From NCBI GenBank assembly GCA_963818695.1, contig CAWFTG010000011.1, forward strand, positions 372,001 to 436,000: DNA of 64,000 nt. The letters are read 5' to 3'. Under the pieces are notes generated by a model. That model saw nothing but the letters and a program-made list of their open reading frames with translations, had not been told where the DNA came from and did no database searches. Every line of letters begins with the position of its first letter. Positions within the stretch are counted from its first letter, which is position 1. The stretch comes from AP-15 sp963818695 (GTDB taxonomy: Bacteria; Pseudomonadota; Alphaproteobacteria; ATCC43930; CGMCC-115725). Of this stretch, positions 29,258 to 39,409 are shown in pieces. The position numbers were made by a program, and so were the translations under genes.

Positions 29258-31393
29258 GTGAGCACCAGCGCGCAGCCTGCCGAGATCGCGTCGGTCGATT
29301 CCCATTCCGCAGCACGCTTTATCAATCGCGAGCTCTCTTGGCTTGCCTTCAACGAGCGGGTGCTTGCCGAGGCCGACAATTTGCGCCATCCGCTGCTCGA
29401 ACGGCTCCGCTTCGTGTCGATCTCGGCAAACAATCTCGATGAATTCTATATGGTGCGGGTGGCCGGGCTGAAAGGCCAGTATCTTGCAGGAATCAAGACG
29501 CTGAGCCAGGACGGGCTCACCCCGGCGCAACAGCTCGAGGCGATCAGGCAGAGGGCTGGCAAGCTGATGGCCGACCAGCAGATCACTTGGCTGACATTGC
29601 GCCGGCAGCTCGACGAAGCCGGGATCAGCGTCATCGATCCGAGCGATCTGAAACCCGGTGATCGCGAGTGGCTCGAAGACCGTTTTATGGCCGAGGTCTT
29701 CCCGGTGCTGACGCCGCTGGCGCTCGACCCGGCTCATCCGTTTCCATTTGTCGCCAATCGCGGGTTCGGCTTGGCGCTCGAGCTCGAGCGGGTCAGCGAC
29801 AATATCCGCCTTCAGGCGCTGACCCTGATTCCATCCTCGATCAACAGATTCGTCCGGTTGCCGGGCAGCCGAATCCGGTTTTTGCCGATTGAACAGATGA
29901 TCGCGCTCTTTCTCGATCATCTGTTCCCTGGCTTTGCAGTCGTGGCGCAAGGCGTTTTTCGGCTGTTGCGCGACAGTGAGGTCGAGATCGAAGAGGAAGC
30001 CGAGGATCTGGTGCGTCTCTTCGAGACGGCGCTGAAACGACGGCGGCGCGGTCATGCCATCCTACTCGCGGTCGATTCGACAATGCCGGCCGACCTGCGT
30101 CGGTACCTGATGGAAAAGCTCGATGCGGCGCCGGCGGACGTATTTGTGACCGATGGAATCCTTGGCCTCAATGACACCGAGCAGCTGATCGTCGACGAAC
30201 GCCCCGACCTCGTCTTCACGCCTTATAATGCGCGCTTTCCCGAACGCATCCGCGATTTCGGTGGGGATTGCTTTGCAGCGATCCGGCAGAAGGACATCGT
30301 TGTCCACCATCCTTACGAGAGCTTCGACGTCGTCGTTCAGTTCATAAGACAGGCGGCGCGCGATCCGGCCGTCGTGGCGATCAAGCAGACTCTCTACCGC
30401 ACGAGCGAGGATAGTCCGATCGTGCGCGAGCTCGCCGCAGCGGCCGAAGCCGGGAAGTCAGTGACGGCACTGATCGAACTTAAGGCCCGTTTCGACGAGG
30501 AGGCCAATATCCGTTGGGCGCGCGATCTCGAACGGGCTGGGGTGCAGGTCGTCTACGGCTTCCTGCAACTTAAAACGCACGCCAAAGTTTCGTTGGTCGT
30601 GCGTCGCGAGAGTGGCCAGCTTTGCTCGTATGTTCATTTCGGGACCGGCAATTACCATCCCTACACAGCCAAGGTTTACACTGATTTGTCGTTTTTCACG
30701 TGTGATCCGGCATTGTGCCGCGACGCCGCGCGTCTGTTCAACTTCATGACGGGCTATGCCAGCCCAGCCAGTCTCGAGAAAATAGCGGTCGCGCCGCTCA
30801 CGCTCAGAGCTCGGCTCGGGGAGTTGATTGAAGCCGAGAGCGAGAACGCTAAGCAGGGCACTCCGGCGCAGATCTGGGCGAAATTGAACGCGCTCGTCGA
30901 CCCAGCCATAATCGATCTTCTTTACGAGGCCTCACAAGCGGGTGTGAGCATCGATCTGGTGGTGCGCGGCATCTGCTGTTTGCGGCCAGGCATTCCCGGG
31001 CTCTCCGAAAACATCCGCGTCAAGAGCATCATCGGACGATTTCTCGAGCATAGCCGAATCGTCTGTTTCGGCGGCGGCAATAAGCTGCCCTCCGACCGGG
31101 CCAAGGTGTTCATCAGTTCGGCCGATTGGATGCCGCGCAATTTCGACGGGCGCGTCGAAGCATTGGTGCCGATTGAAAACCCGACGGTTCACCGCCAAGT
31201 GCTGGACGAAATCATGGTGGCCAATCTCCGCGACACGATGCAGAGCTGGAGCCTGTCGCCTATAGGGGACTACAAGCGAGTGCCAGCCGATGAAGAAGGC
31301 TTTTCTGCCCATACCTATTTCATGACGAATCCGAGCCTATCCGGGCGCGGCAAGGCGCTGAGGCGAGGGCACCCGAGGCTTGTCGTGCGCTGA
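29258..31393 (+). CDS. ppk1: Polyphosphate kinase 1
   Basis: Makes polyphosphate from ATP reversibly. 711 residues from GTG 29258, with AGGAGAG upstream. N-terminal block: FINRELSWLAFNERVL and NNLDEFYMVRVAGLK. Catalytic blocks: VAIKQTLYRTSEDSPIV, ALIELKARFDEEANI, and LKTHAKVSLVVRR with the phosphorylated histidine at about residue 441. Near the C-terminus come ISSADWMPRNFDGRVE and a helical tail. It is followed 4 bases later by ppx, the usual synthesis/degradation pair. Confidence 0.97.
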   Translation: MSTSAQPAEIASVDSHSAARFINRELSWLAFNERVLAEADNLRHPLLERLRFVSISANNLDEFYMVRVAGLKGQYLAGIKTLSQDGLTPAQQLEAIRQRAGKLMADQQITWLTLRRQLDEAGISVIDPSDLKPGDREWLEDRFMAEVFPVLTPLALDPAHPFPFVANRGFGLALELERVSDNIRLQALTLIPSSINRFVRLPGSRIRFLPIEQMIALFLDHLFPGFAVVAQGVFRLLRDSEVEIEEEAEDLVRLFETALKRRRRGHAILLAVDSTMPADLRRYLMEKLDAAPADVFVTDGILGLNDTEQLIVDERPDLVFTPYNARFPERIRDFGGDCFAAIRQKDIVVHHPYESFDVVVQFIRQAARDPAVVAIKQTLYRTSEDSPIVRELAAAAEAGKSVTALIELKARFDEEANIRWARDLERAGVQVVYGFLQLKTHAKVSLVVRRESGQLCSYVHFGTGNYHPYTAKVYTDLSFFTCDPALCRDAARLFNFMTGYASPASLEKIAVAPLTLRARLGELIEAESENAKQGTPAQIWAKLNALVDPAIIDLLYEASQAGVSIDLVVRGICCLRPGIPGLSENIRVKSIIGRFLEHSRIVCFGGGNKLPSDRAKVFISSADWMPRNFDGRVEALVPIENPTVHRQVLDEIMVANLRDTMQSWSLSPIGDYKRVPADEEGFSAHTYFMTNPSLSGRGKALRRGHPRLVVR

Positions 31394-31397
31394 CCGG

Positions 31398-32933
31398 ATG
31401 TGTGATCCCGACCCGTTTGCGGCGGCCGAGCGTATCGGCGTCATCGATCTGGGCTCGAACTCGCTGCGTCTCGTCGTGTTCGAGCGGCTCGGGGCCGCGG
31501 TATTTCCGCTGTTCAACGAGAAGGTCATGTGCGGCCTCGGGCGCGGTATCTCCTCTACCGGCCGCTTGAATCCCGAGGGTATCGCCCTGGCGCTGGTCAA
31601 TCTGCGCCGCTTTGTCGCTTTCGCCCGCGCCATTGCCGTCGATCATCTCGCAGTGCTGGCAACCGCCGCGGTGCGCGACGCCAGCGACGGAGAGGCTTTT
31701 GCGGCCGAGGTCGAACGCCAGTGCCTCGTGCAGGTCAAAATAATCGATGGGGCTGAGGAGGCGCGGCTCTCCGCAGTGGGAGTGCTCGCCGGGATTCCGG
31801 ATGCGGATGGAATTGTCGCCGATCTCGGCGGCGGCAGTGTGGAGGTGGTGCGTGTTGGACCCGGGACACTGTCCCCCGGCGGGACCGGTCAAATTGACCA
31901 GGGCATCAGTCTTCCGCTTGGCCCGCTTCGCCTTGCCGAATTCGGCGATCGGGGGAAAGGTTTGTCCGAAGCGATCGAACAGGCGCTCGCCGGCGTTTCG
32001 GCCTTGCGGGGGGCGGCCGGCAGAAAGTTGTATTTGGTCGGCGGAGCGGCGCGCGCCATCGCCCGGCTACACATGGAACACACGCAATACCCGCTCCACA
32101 TCATTCACCGGTACACCATTCCCCGTAGGGAGGCCGAAGGTTTCCTCGATATCATCGGCCGGCAGTCTCGCAAATCGCTCGAGAGAATTACCGCGATCTC
32201 GCGGCGGCGTCTGGAGGTAGTGCCGCTCGCGGCACTGGTCCTGCGTAAGCTGATAACCCTCGCGGGACCGCGAAGCGTTGTCTTTTCCGCGCTTGGGCTG
32301 CGGGAAGGCTATGCATATGGGCTCGTTCCTGCAGAGGAGCGGATTCCGGATCCGCTGATAACCGGCTATATGGTAGTCGGTCGACGCCAGAGTCGGTTTC
32401 GTCTCGACGGCGATTTGCTTCAGCAGTGGACGTCGCCGCTGTTTGGCGACCTCTCGGAAGAGGTTCGACGTCGTCATCGGGCCGCATGCTGGCTCAGCGA
32501 TCTGGCGTGGAGCGAGCACCCCGATTACCGCGCCAAACAGGCTTTCATCCGAAGCTTGACACTGCCGTTCGCTGGCAGCACCCACCCGGATCGGGTTTTC
32601 GTCGCGACCGCCTTGCACGCCCGCTACGGCGGCTCAACCGACGACCCGGTGAAAGAGCCAACTCAGCGGCTGCTCGACGAGCGCGCGACCAGCGAGGCGC
32701 GGACGCTCGGCCTTGCGCTGCGTCTCGCCTACACGTTGTGTGCTGGCTCGATGGAACTCCTGGGTGAACTCGCGCTCGGCCGCTCCGGCAACACACTTAC
32801 GCTCGATGTGCCCTCGAAGAGCAGCTTGTTCGTCGGCGAAACGGTCCAGCGCCGCCTCGATGCCGTTGCCCGCTCGCTGAGCATGAACCCGCTGATCAGG
32901 CAGCGCGAGGCGAGTATGGCGACCGAAGCATAG
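31398..32933 (+). CDS. ppx: Ppx/GppA family exopolyphosphatase
   Basis: Hydrolyses polyphosphate ends (or pppGpp). 511 residues from ATG 31398, 4 bases after the ppk1 stop; a TTG at 31380 would overlap ppk1. ASKHA-fold motifs are visible: GVIDLGSNSLRLVVF, ATAAVRDASDGEAF, and DGIVADLGGGSVEVVRVG. The C-terminal HD-like helical part continues from about residue 330 (RRHRAACWLSDLAWSEHPDYR). Context (ppk1-ppx) favours exopolyphosphatase over GppA. Confidence 0.93.
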   Translation: MCDPDPFAAAERIGVIDLGSNSLRLVVFERLGAAVFPLFNEKVMCGLGRGISSTGRLNPEGIALALVNLRRFVAFARAIAVDHLAVLATAAVRDASDGEAFAAEVERQCLVQVKIIDGAEEARLSAVGVLAGIPDADGIVADLGGGSVEVVRVGPGTLSPGGTGQIDQGISLPLGPLRLAEFGDRGKGLSEAIEQALAGVSALRGAAGRKLYLVGGAARAIARLHMEHTQYPLHIIHRYTIPRREAEGFLDIIGRQSRKSLERITAISRRRLEVVPLAALVLRKLITLAGPRSVVFSALGLREGYAYGLVPAEERIPDPLITGYMVVGRRQSRFRLDGDLLQQWTSPLFGDLSEEVRRRHRAACWLSDLAWSEHPDYRAKQAFIRSLTLPFAGSTHPDRVFVATALHARYGGSTDDPVKEPTQRLLDERATSEARTLGLALRLAYTLCAGSMELLGELALGRSGNTLTLDVPSKSSLFVGETVQRRLDAVARSLSMNPLIRQREASMATEA

Positions 32934-32960
32934 CCCGGTAGGCGACGGCGGTTGGTTGAC

Positions 32961-34079
32961 ATGACAGGTAATCCCGCCGAGCGCGCGGGCGCCATCCTCG
33001 ACATCGATCTCGCCGGTATTGCGGCGAATTGGCGTTTCTTGGCGCGGCGGGTTGAACCGGCGGAATGTGCGGCCGTGGTCAAGGCCGATGCCTACGGCTT
33101 GGGCGCCGTACAGGTAGCGCCCGCCTTGGCCGCGGCCGGATGCCGGCGGTTTTTCGTCGCTACCATCGATGAGGGGATCGCGCTTCGCAGGGTAGTGCCC
33201 GAATCGGCCGAGATTGCTGTCCTGAACGGTTTGCTGCCCGACTGCGCAAATGACTTCATCGAATTCCGCCTCGTCCCGGTCCTCAACGATCCCGGGCAGA
33301 TCGCCGACTGGCGATCAACCGCCTCGCGGCAAGGGAAGGGACGGGCGATTTTGCATGTCGACACGGGTATGGCCCGTCTCGGCCTGACAACCCGGGAATT
33401 CGACCGACTCGCCGACGAGTTGTGCCGGCCCGATTCGATCCGATGGCGCGCCCTTATGAGCCATCTCGCCTGTTCCGACGAGCCATGGCACCCGCTCAAT
33501 CACCTCCAATTCGAGCGCTTTGCTGCTGCGCGAGGGCGTCTCCCCCATCTGCAGGCCAGCTTTGCCGCGTCATCCGGCATTTTCCTCGGGCCGGAGTTTC
33601 ACTTTGACCTCGTACGTCCCGGTGCCGCGCTCTACGGGGTCAATCCGCAACCCGGCCATGCCAACCCGATGCGCCAGATCGTCCGGCTGAAGGGTAGGAT
33701 TTTGCAAATCCGCGAAGTTGACCCGGATCAGACGGTTGGCTACGGTGCCTTGCATGTCATGGCCGCACCGGGACGCCTTGCAACCGTCGCGGTCGGCTAT
33801 GCGGATGGCTGGCTGCGCTCGGTGAGCCAGCATGGGTCCGGTCGCCTCGGCGGCAGGCGAGTGCCGCTCCTCGGTCGAGTGTCAATGGATCTGGTGGTGT
33901 TCGACGTATCCAGCGTCGACCCTGCGTTCGCCCGGCCCGGTGGGTTCGTCGAGTTGTTGCACGAGGATTACGGCGTCGATGCCGCCGCCGCCGATGCCGG
34001 CACGATCGGTTACGAGATCCTGACCGCCCTCGGCCGGCGATACCACAGGGTCTATCGCGGCGCCCCGCGGGCATGCTGA
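32961..34079 (+). CDS. alr: Alanine racemase
   Basis: PLP enzyme that makes D-alanine for peptidoglycan. 372 residues from ATG 32961; a TTG at 32952 is in frame. The PLP-lysine motif VVKADAYGLGA has Lys at about residue 41. HVDTGMARLGL, VRPGAALYG and VGYADGWLRS are family blocks. The C-terminal domain shows LLGRVSMDLVVFDVS. It lies between ppx and mlaE on the same strand with short gaps, probably in one transcription unit. Confidence 0.95.
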   Translation: MTGNPAERAGAILDIDLAGIAANWRFLARRVEPAECAAVVKADAYGLGAVQVAPALAAAGCRRFFVATIDEGIALRRVVPESAEIAVLNGLLPDCANDFIEFRLVPVLNDPGQIADWRSTASRQGKGRAILHVDTGMARLGLTTREFDRLADELCRPDSIRWRALMSHLACSDEPWHPLNHLQFERFAAARGRLPHLQASFAASSGIFLGPEFHFDLVRPGAALYGVNPQPGHANPMRQIVRLKGRILQIREVDPDQTVGYGALHVMAAPGRLATVAVGYADGWLRSVSQHGSGRLGGRRVPLLGRVSMDLVVFDVSSVDPAFARPGGFVELLHEDYGVDAAAADAGTIGYEILTALGRRYHRVYRGAPRAC

Positions 34080-34083
34080 GCCA

Positions 34084-34860
34084 ATGCTGAGGTTTCTCGC
34101 CGCGGTCGGGGCGGCTTTTCTTACGTTTCTTGCGACCACCGGTCGACTTGCCGTGTTTGCGGGCATGTCCCTGGCGACCGCGTTTACGCCGCCCTTCTAT
34201 CCCGGCGTGATACTGCGCCAGATGGTCTATATCGGATATTTCTCGCTGCCGGTCGTCGGGCTGACCGCAGTCTTTACGGGGATGGTGCTGGCACTCCAGT
34301 CCTACACCGGCTTCAGCCGATTCTCTGCGGAGGGTGCGGTGGCGACTGTGGTGGTGCTGTCGGTCACCCGGGAACTCGGCCCTGTCATCAGCGGACTGAT
34401 GGTGGCTGGCCGCGTCGGTGCTGCAATCGCGGCAGAGATCGGCACGATGCGCGTCACCGATCAGATCGACGCGCTCACCACGCTGTCCACCGACCCGCTG
34501 CGCTATTTGGTGCTTCCGCGCCTGCTCGCCGGGGTCATCACCCTTCCGATGCTGGTCCTGATTGCCGATATAATCGGCGTCTTCGGCGGCTACCTGGTTG
34601 GCGTCTATAAGCTCGGCTTCAATCCCCAGGCTTATCTCAATGGCACCTGGCAACACCTTGAGAGGATCGATCTCGTCTCGGGTCTCGTCAAGGCAGCGGT
34701 ATTCGGCTTTATCGTTGCCCTGACGGGCTGTTATCAGGGCTACCATTCGCGCGGGGGAGCCCAGGGCGTCGGGCGGGCTACCACCCATGCCGTGGTCTCC
34801 GCCTCGATTTTGATCCTCCTCGTCGACTACCTGATAACCGCAGCCTTTTTCAGCCGATGA
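34084..34860 (+). CDS. mlaE: MlaE-family ABC transporter permease
   Basis: Inner-membrane permease of the Mla/Ttg2-type phospholipid transport system that keeps outer-membrane lipid asymmetry. 258 residues with five or so membrane segments. Family motifs are FTGMVLALQSYTGFSRF, RELGPVISGLMVAGRVGAA, EIGTMRVTDQIDAL and the C-terminal CYQGYHSRGGAQGVG. The stop overlaps the mlaF ATG by 4 bases. The substrate-binding MlaD, and MlaB and MlaC, are not in the window. Confidence 0.94.
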   Translation: MLRFLAAVGAAFLTFLATTGRLAVFAGMSLATAFTPPFYPGVILRQMVYIGYFSLPVVGLTAVFTGMVLALQSYTGFSRFSAEGAVATVVVLSVTRELGPVISGLMVAGRVGAAIAAEIGTMRVTDQIDALTTLSTDPLRYLVLPRLLAGVITLPMLVLIADIIGVFGGYLVGVYKLGFNPQAYLNGTWQHLERIDLVSGLVKAAVFGFIVALTGCYQGYHSRGGAQGVGRATTHAVVSASILILLVDYLITAAFFSR

Positions 34861-35642
34861 CCACTACTCACTCAGCGCCGAAGATCTCCGTCCGGGGGTT
34901 GCGCAAGTCGTTCGGCCGTAAAGAGGTACTGGACGGCCTCGACATCGACTGCGCAAGCGGCGAGAGCCTCGTCGTCATCGGCGGCTCCGGTACGGGAAAA
35001 TCGGTTCTGGTCAAGTGCATCCTCGGCCTGCTGCACCCCGAAGCGGGATCGATCCGCATCGACGGCGCCGAAACAATCGGACTGCCGCACGCCGCCCGTG
35101 AACGCTTGCTGCAGAAGTTCGGCATGCTGTTCCAGGGCAGCGCCCTGTTCGATTCGCTCAACGTTTGGGAGAATGTCGCGTTCGGACTGGTTCAGGGGCG
35201 CGGCATGGAGCGGGCGGCGGCCAGAAAGATCGCGCTCGCCAAGCTCGCCGCCGTCGGGCTCGGGCCGGAGGTCTCGCTGCTGCGCACGGCCGAACTTTCC
35301 GGCGGTATGCAAAAGCGCGTAGCGTTGGCGCGTGCGATCGCGGCGGAGCCGGAAATTGTGTTTTTCGACGAGCCCACCACCGGCCTCGATCCGATCATGG
35401 CGGATGTGATCAATGATCTGATCGTCAAATGCGTGCGCGAGGTTGGCACGACCGCAGTCTCGATCACCCACGACATGGTGAGCGCCCGCAAGATCGCCGA
35501 CCGCATCGCGATGCTGTACCAGGGCCGCATCGTCTGGCACGGGCCGACCGCCGAAATCGACCATTCCGGCAATCCTTTTGTCGACCAGTTCATCCACGGA
35601 CGCGCCGATGGACCCATCAAGATGCAGGTCCGGGCGGCATGA
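34857..35642 (+). CDS. mlaF: MlaF-family ABC transporter ATP-binding protein
   Basis: 261-residue ATPase partner of MlaE. Walker A is GGSGTGKSVLVK near residue 42, the signature is LSGGMQKRVALARAIA near 147, and Walker B is IVFFDEPTTGLDP. The MlaF-type C-terminus reads YQGRIVWHGPTAEID. It overlaps mlaE (ATGA) for coupled translation. radA follows 29 bases later. Confidence 0.95.
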   Translation: MTTTHSAPKISVRGLRKSFGRKEVLDGLDIDCASGESLVVIGGSGTGKSVLVKCILGLLHPEAGSIRIDGAETIGLPHAARERLLQKFGMLFQGSALFDSLNVWENVAFGLVQGRGMERAAARKIALAKLAAVGLGPEVSLLRTAELSGGMQKRVALARAIAAEPEIVFFDEPTTGLDPIMADVINDLIVKCVREVGTTAVSITHDMVSARKIADRIAMLYQGRIVWHGPTAEIDHSGNPFVDQFIHGRADGPIKMQVRAA

Positions 35643-35671
35643 GGCGTTCGATGCCTCATTGGAATTGAAGG

Positions 35672-37177
35672 ATGCCGCGATCGCAGGCGCGATTTGTTTG
35701 CCAGCAATGCGGTTCGGTGCATGCAAAATGGACCGGTCGGTGCGAGGGTTGCGATGCCTGGAACAGCCTGATCGAAGAGCTGCCGCGGGAGGTGCCGCCA
35801 CAGGGGCTGTCCCGGGGGCCGTCGAAAGACCGCCGCGGCGGGTGTCCGCTCGGCTTTGTCGGCCTGACCGGGCCGAGCATGCTGCCGCCCCGCCGGCGAA
35901 CCGGCATCGCCGAACTCGACCGCGTCTGCGGCGGCGGGTTTGTTCCGGGCTCGGCGATCCTGGTGGGCGGAGATCCGGGGATCGGCAAATCGACGCTGCT
36001 GCTGCAGGCCGCGGCGGCGATGGCGCCGCCTCCGGGGAAGCCCCTGGCAGCGCCGCCAAGTGCCGCCTACATTACCGGCGAGGAGGCGATCGATCAGGTT
36101 CGGCTGCGCGCCGAGCGCCTTGGTGTCGCCGAGCGCCCGGTATTGCTGGCCGCCGCCAGCAGCGTGCGCGACATAGTCGCCGCGCTCGACCGGGACGACG
36201 CGCCCGGTCTGGTGGTAGTCGATTCGATCCAGACGATGTATCTCGACACCTTGGACAGCGCCCCCGGTACGGTGAGCCAAGTGCGCGGCGCCGCGCAGGA
36301 GCTGATACGCCTCGCCAAACGGCGCGGCTTTGTGCTTATCCTGGTCGGCCATGTGACAAAGGAAGGTGTTATTGCCGGCCCGCGGGTGCTCGAGCACATG
36401 GTCGATACGGTGCTATATTTCGAAGGCGAGCGCGGCCATCAGTTCCGCATTCTGCGTGCAGTGAAGAACCGCTTTGGCGCGACGGACGAAATCGGCGTAT
36501 TCGAAATGAGCGACCGCGGGCTGGCCGAAGTCCCGAACCCGTCGGCCTTGTTCCTCGCCGGGCGCGCTATGCCCGACGCCGATTCGGAAGCAGACGAGCC
36601 GGCCGGCTCGAACGCCGGGCAGCTCAGCGGCTCGGCGGTGTTCGCCGGCATCGAGGGGACGCGGCCGGTGCTCGTCGAGGTCCAGGCCCTGATTGCTCCG
36701 GCCTTGCTCGGCACGCCGCGGCGCGCCGTGGTCGGCTGGGACGGGACCCGGCTCGCCATGATCGTCGCCGTCCTCGATGCCCGCTGCGGCCTATCGGTTG
36801 GAGCCAATGACATCTACCTGAACGTCGCCGGCGGCCTTCGGATCGTCGAGCCGGCCGCGGACCTGGCCGTCGCTGCCGCTCTCGTGTCGGCGCTGACCGA
36901 GACGCCGGTACCTGCTGATGCCGTTGTCTTTGGCGAAATCGCCCTCTCGGGCGATGTGCGTCCGGTCGGCCACACCGAGGCGCGCCTCAAGGAAGCCGCC
37001 AAGCTCGGCTTCGGCACAGCCTGGATGCCGCTCCGCCGGGGTCCCGGCGCCGGGCGCTCGCGTGTCGTCGACACCGGACTGAAGACCGCAGCAATCGGAC
37101 ATTTGAGCGAGCTGGTGACGCGACTGTCTTCCCGGCACTTGCCGCACCGGCGGAGCTTGAGAGAAATCGTACAGTGA
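35672..37177 (+). CDS. radA: DNA repair protein RadA
   Basis: Branch-migration helicase used in recombinational repair. 501 residues. Domains: N-terminal C4 zinc finger (CQQCGSVHAKWTGRCEGC), RecA-like ATPase with Walker A GGDPGIGKSTLL and the RadA-specific KNRFGATDEIGVFEM, and a C-terminal Lon-protease-like domain (AVVGWDGTRLAMIVAVLDAR, LNVAGGLRIVEPAADLAVAA). The start is ATG 35672. The stop overlaps the cvpA start by 4 bases. Confidence 0.96.
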   Translation: MPRSQARFVCQQCGSVHAKWTGRCEGCDAWNSLIEELPREVPPQGLSRGPSKDRRGGCPLGFVGLTGPSMLPPRRRTGIAELDRVCGGGFVPGSAILVGGDPGIGKSTLLLQAAAAMAPPPGKPLAAPPSAAYITGEEAIDQVRLRAERLGVAERPVLLAAASSVRDIVAALDRDDAPGLVVVDSIQTMYLDTLDSAPGTVSQVRGAAQELIRLAKRRGFVLILVGHVTKEGVIAGPRVLEHMVDTVLYFEGERGHQFRILRAVKNRFGATDEIGVFEMSDRGLAEVPNPSALFLAGRAMPDADSEADEPAGSNAGQLSGSAVFAGIEGTRPVLVEVQALIAPALLGTPRRAVVGWDGTRLAMIVAVLDARCGLSVGANDIYLNVAGGLRIVEPAADLAVAAALVSALTETPVPADAVVFGEIALSGDVRPVGHTEARLKEAAKLGFGTAWMPLRRGPGAGRSRVVDTGLKTAAIGHLSELVTRLSSRHLPHRRSLREIVQ

Positions 37178-37839
37178 ACGCCCTCGACTTCGCGATCATC
37201 GCGATCATCGCGCTTTCGGCAATCTTCGCTTTCGCGCGCGGTTTTGTGCGCGAGGTGCTGTCGATCATCGCCTGGATCGGTGCGGCGGCGATCACTCTTT
37301 ACGGGTTCGCCAGCGTCTACGCGGTCACGATGCGGTTCGTGACGACACCGCTTCTCGCCGACCTGATCGCCGGGGCTGGACTGTTCGTGATCAGCCTGAT
37401 CGTGCTGACGATCATAACCGGTTACGTTGCCCGCTTTGCCGATTTGGGCGCCCTGTCGCCGATCAATCGGACCCTCGGATTGATTTTCGGGCTGGCGCGC
37501 GGTCTCGTGCTGGTCTCGCTCGCCTATCTGGTGGTCGATGTCAGCCTGCCGCAGAACGATCGCCCGCCCTGGATCAAAGAGGCAAAGAGCGAGCGCTTCC
37601 TTGCAAAAGGGGCGGATTTGCTGCGGACTGCTTTGCCCGAACAGCTTCAGGTCAAGAGCGCCGGTATCGCCGACGATACCCACCGGGCGCTCGAGCGGGC
37701 ACAGGAGGCGCAAAAAGCAATGCGCGCCTATTCGAGCCCCGCTACGCCCTCCGCGGCGAAGCCCGGCCAGGAAGCGGGGCCGAGTTACAAGTCCGGGGAC
37801 CGAAGCGACATGGATCGGCTGATCAAGAACACCCGATAG
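37174..37839 (+). CDS. cvpA: CvpA family membrane protein
   Basis: 221 residues with a GTG start overlapping radA. Four membrane helices occur in the first 160 residues (FAIIAIIALSAIFAFARG, VLSIIAWIGAAAITLYGF, LIAGAGLFVISLIVLTII, LGLIFGLARGLVLVSLAYL). A long hydrophilic tail follows. In E. coli cvpA is in the purF operon, and here purF follows by 109 bases. It is linked to colicin V production and envelope homeostasis, but its molecular role is unclear. Confidence 0.92.
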   Translation: MNALDFAIIAIIALSAIFAFARGFVREVLSIIAWIGAAAITLYGFASVYAVTMRFVTTPLLADLIAGAGLFVISLIVLTIITGYVARFADLGALSPINRTLGLIFGLARGLVLVSLAYLVVDVSLPQNDRPPWIKEAKSERFLAKGADLLRTALPEQLQVKSAGIADDTHRALERAQEAQKAMRAYSSPATPSAAKPGQEAGPSYKSGDRSDMDRLIKNTR

Positions 37840-37948
37840 CAGGGTTGCGCGAGGCCGACTCGCATTTAATTTGTGAACCAATTATGTACGGGGCTCCGAG
37901 GCGAGGGTCGCGGGATGCCCCCCCATTGATCCACTAGGGACCGATCCC

Positions 37949-39385
37949 TTGGACACCGATCATTTCCACGAAGAATGCGGCGTATTCGGCGTCTATGGCC
38001 ACCCCGATGCTGCGGCGCTCGCGGCGCTCGGGATGCACGCGCTCCAACATCGCGGTCAGGAGGCTGCCGGGATCGTCGCCTATGACGGCGAGCAGTTCAG
38101 CGCGCATCGCGGACAAGGCCTCGTCAGCGACAATTTCAGCTCCAAGGAGGTGATTGGACGACTGCGCGGCAGCGCCGCTGTCGGCCATGTTCGCTATGCG
38201 ACGACCGGCGAGGTCGCGCTGCGCAACGTGCAGCCGCTGTTTGCCGACTTCGAGTTCGGCGGGCTCGCCATCTGCCACAACGGCAATCTGACGAACTCTT
38301 ATCAACTGCGCCGACAGCTGGTGCGCCGCGGCAGTTTGTTCCAATCGACGAGCGACACCGAGGTCATCGTTCATCTGATCGCGACGAGCCTCAAAGACAC
38401 CGTCGTCGATCGGCTGACCGATGCGTTGCGGCAGGTCCAGGGCGCCTATTCCCTAGTGGCGCTGTCGCAGAATGAGGTCATCGGGGTGCGCGACCCGCTC
38501 GGCGTGCGGCCACTGGTCCTCGGACGGCTCGGCCAGTCCTGGATCCTGGCTTCGGAAACCTGTGCGCTCGATATCATCGGCGCCGAGTTCGAGCGCGATA
38601 TCGAGCCCGGAGAGATCGTCATCATTGGGGCCGGCGGGGTGCGTAGCGTGATGCCGTTCGAGCACCGCGACAGCCGTTTCTGTGTATTCGAGCACATCTA
38701 CTTCGCTCGGCCCGACAGCGTCGTCGAAGGGACCAGCGTCTACGAGGCGCGCAAACGGATCGGTGGTGAGCTCGCGCGCGAAAGCCATATCGACGCAGAT
38801 ATCGTCGTCCCGGTTCCGGATTCCGGCGTCCCGGCGGCGATCGGTTATGCGCAGGAATTGGGATTGCCTTTCGAGCTCGGGATCATCCGCAACCACTATG
38901 TCGGGCGGACCTTTATCGAGCCGACCGATCAGATCCGCCACCTGGGCGTGAGGCTCAAGCACAATGCGAGCCGTGCCAATCTGAAGGGCAAGCGGGTCAT
39001 TCTCGTCGATGATTCGATCGTGCGTGGGACGACCTCGATTAAGATCGTCGAGATGGTGCGGCGTGCCGGCGCCACGGCTGTCCATATGAGGATCTCGAGC
39101 CCGCCGACGACGCATCCCTGCTTCTATGGAATTGCCACGCCGGAGCGCGACGAGTTGCTCGCGGCTCGTTTCGATATCGCAGGGATGGCCAAACTGATAG
39201 GTGTGGACAGTCTCGCCTTCCTGTCGATCGACGGGCTTTACCGGGCCATGGGAGAACCCCGGCGCGACCGCCTCGCACCGCGGTTCTGCGACGCCTGCTT
39301 CACTGGCGACTACCCGATCCCGCGGCCCGACGCCGATAACGGCAAGGCTTCGGTGCAGCTGTCACTGCTCGCCGCGCCCGCGTAA
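37949..39385 (+). CDS. purF: Amidophosphoribosyltransferase
   Basis: First committed step of purine synthesis: PRPP + glutamine to 5-phosphoribosylamine. 478 residues with TTG start at 37949. The N-terminal nucleophile is Cys10 in HEECGVFGVYGH, so a short propeptide must be removed. The glutaminase domain shows ALQHRGQEAAGIV and ATTGEVALRNVQPL. The PRPP motif is VILVDDSIVRGTTSIKIV. RFCDACFTGDYP near the end and other Cys suggest the Bacillus-like Fe-S form. Intact and convincing. Confidence 0.96.
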   Translation: MDTDHFHEECGVFGVYGHPDAAALAALGMHALQHRGQEAAGIVAYDGEQFSAHRGQGLVSDNFSSKEVIGRLRGSAAVGHVRYATTGEVALRNVQPLFADFEFGGLAICHNGNLTNSYQLRRQLVRRGSLFQSTSDTEVIVHLIATSLKDTVVDRLTDALRQVQGAYSLVALSQNEVIGVRDPLGVRPLVLGRLGQSWILASETCALDIIGAEFERDIEPGEIVIIGAGGVRSVMPFEHRDSRFCVFEHIYFARPDSVVEGTSVYEARKRIGGELARESHIDADIVVPVPDSGVPAAIGYAQELGLPFELGIIRNHYVGRTFIEPTDQIRHLGVRLKHNASRANLKGKRVILVDDSIVRGTTSIKIVEMVRRAGATAVHMRISSPPTTHPCFYGIATPERDELLAARFDIAGMAKLIGVDSLAFLSIDGLYRAMGEPRRDRLAPRFCDACFTGDYPIPRPDADNGKASVQLSLLAAPA

Positions 39386-39409
39386 ATTTCTCCAACTTGA
39401 ATTCCACCA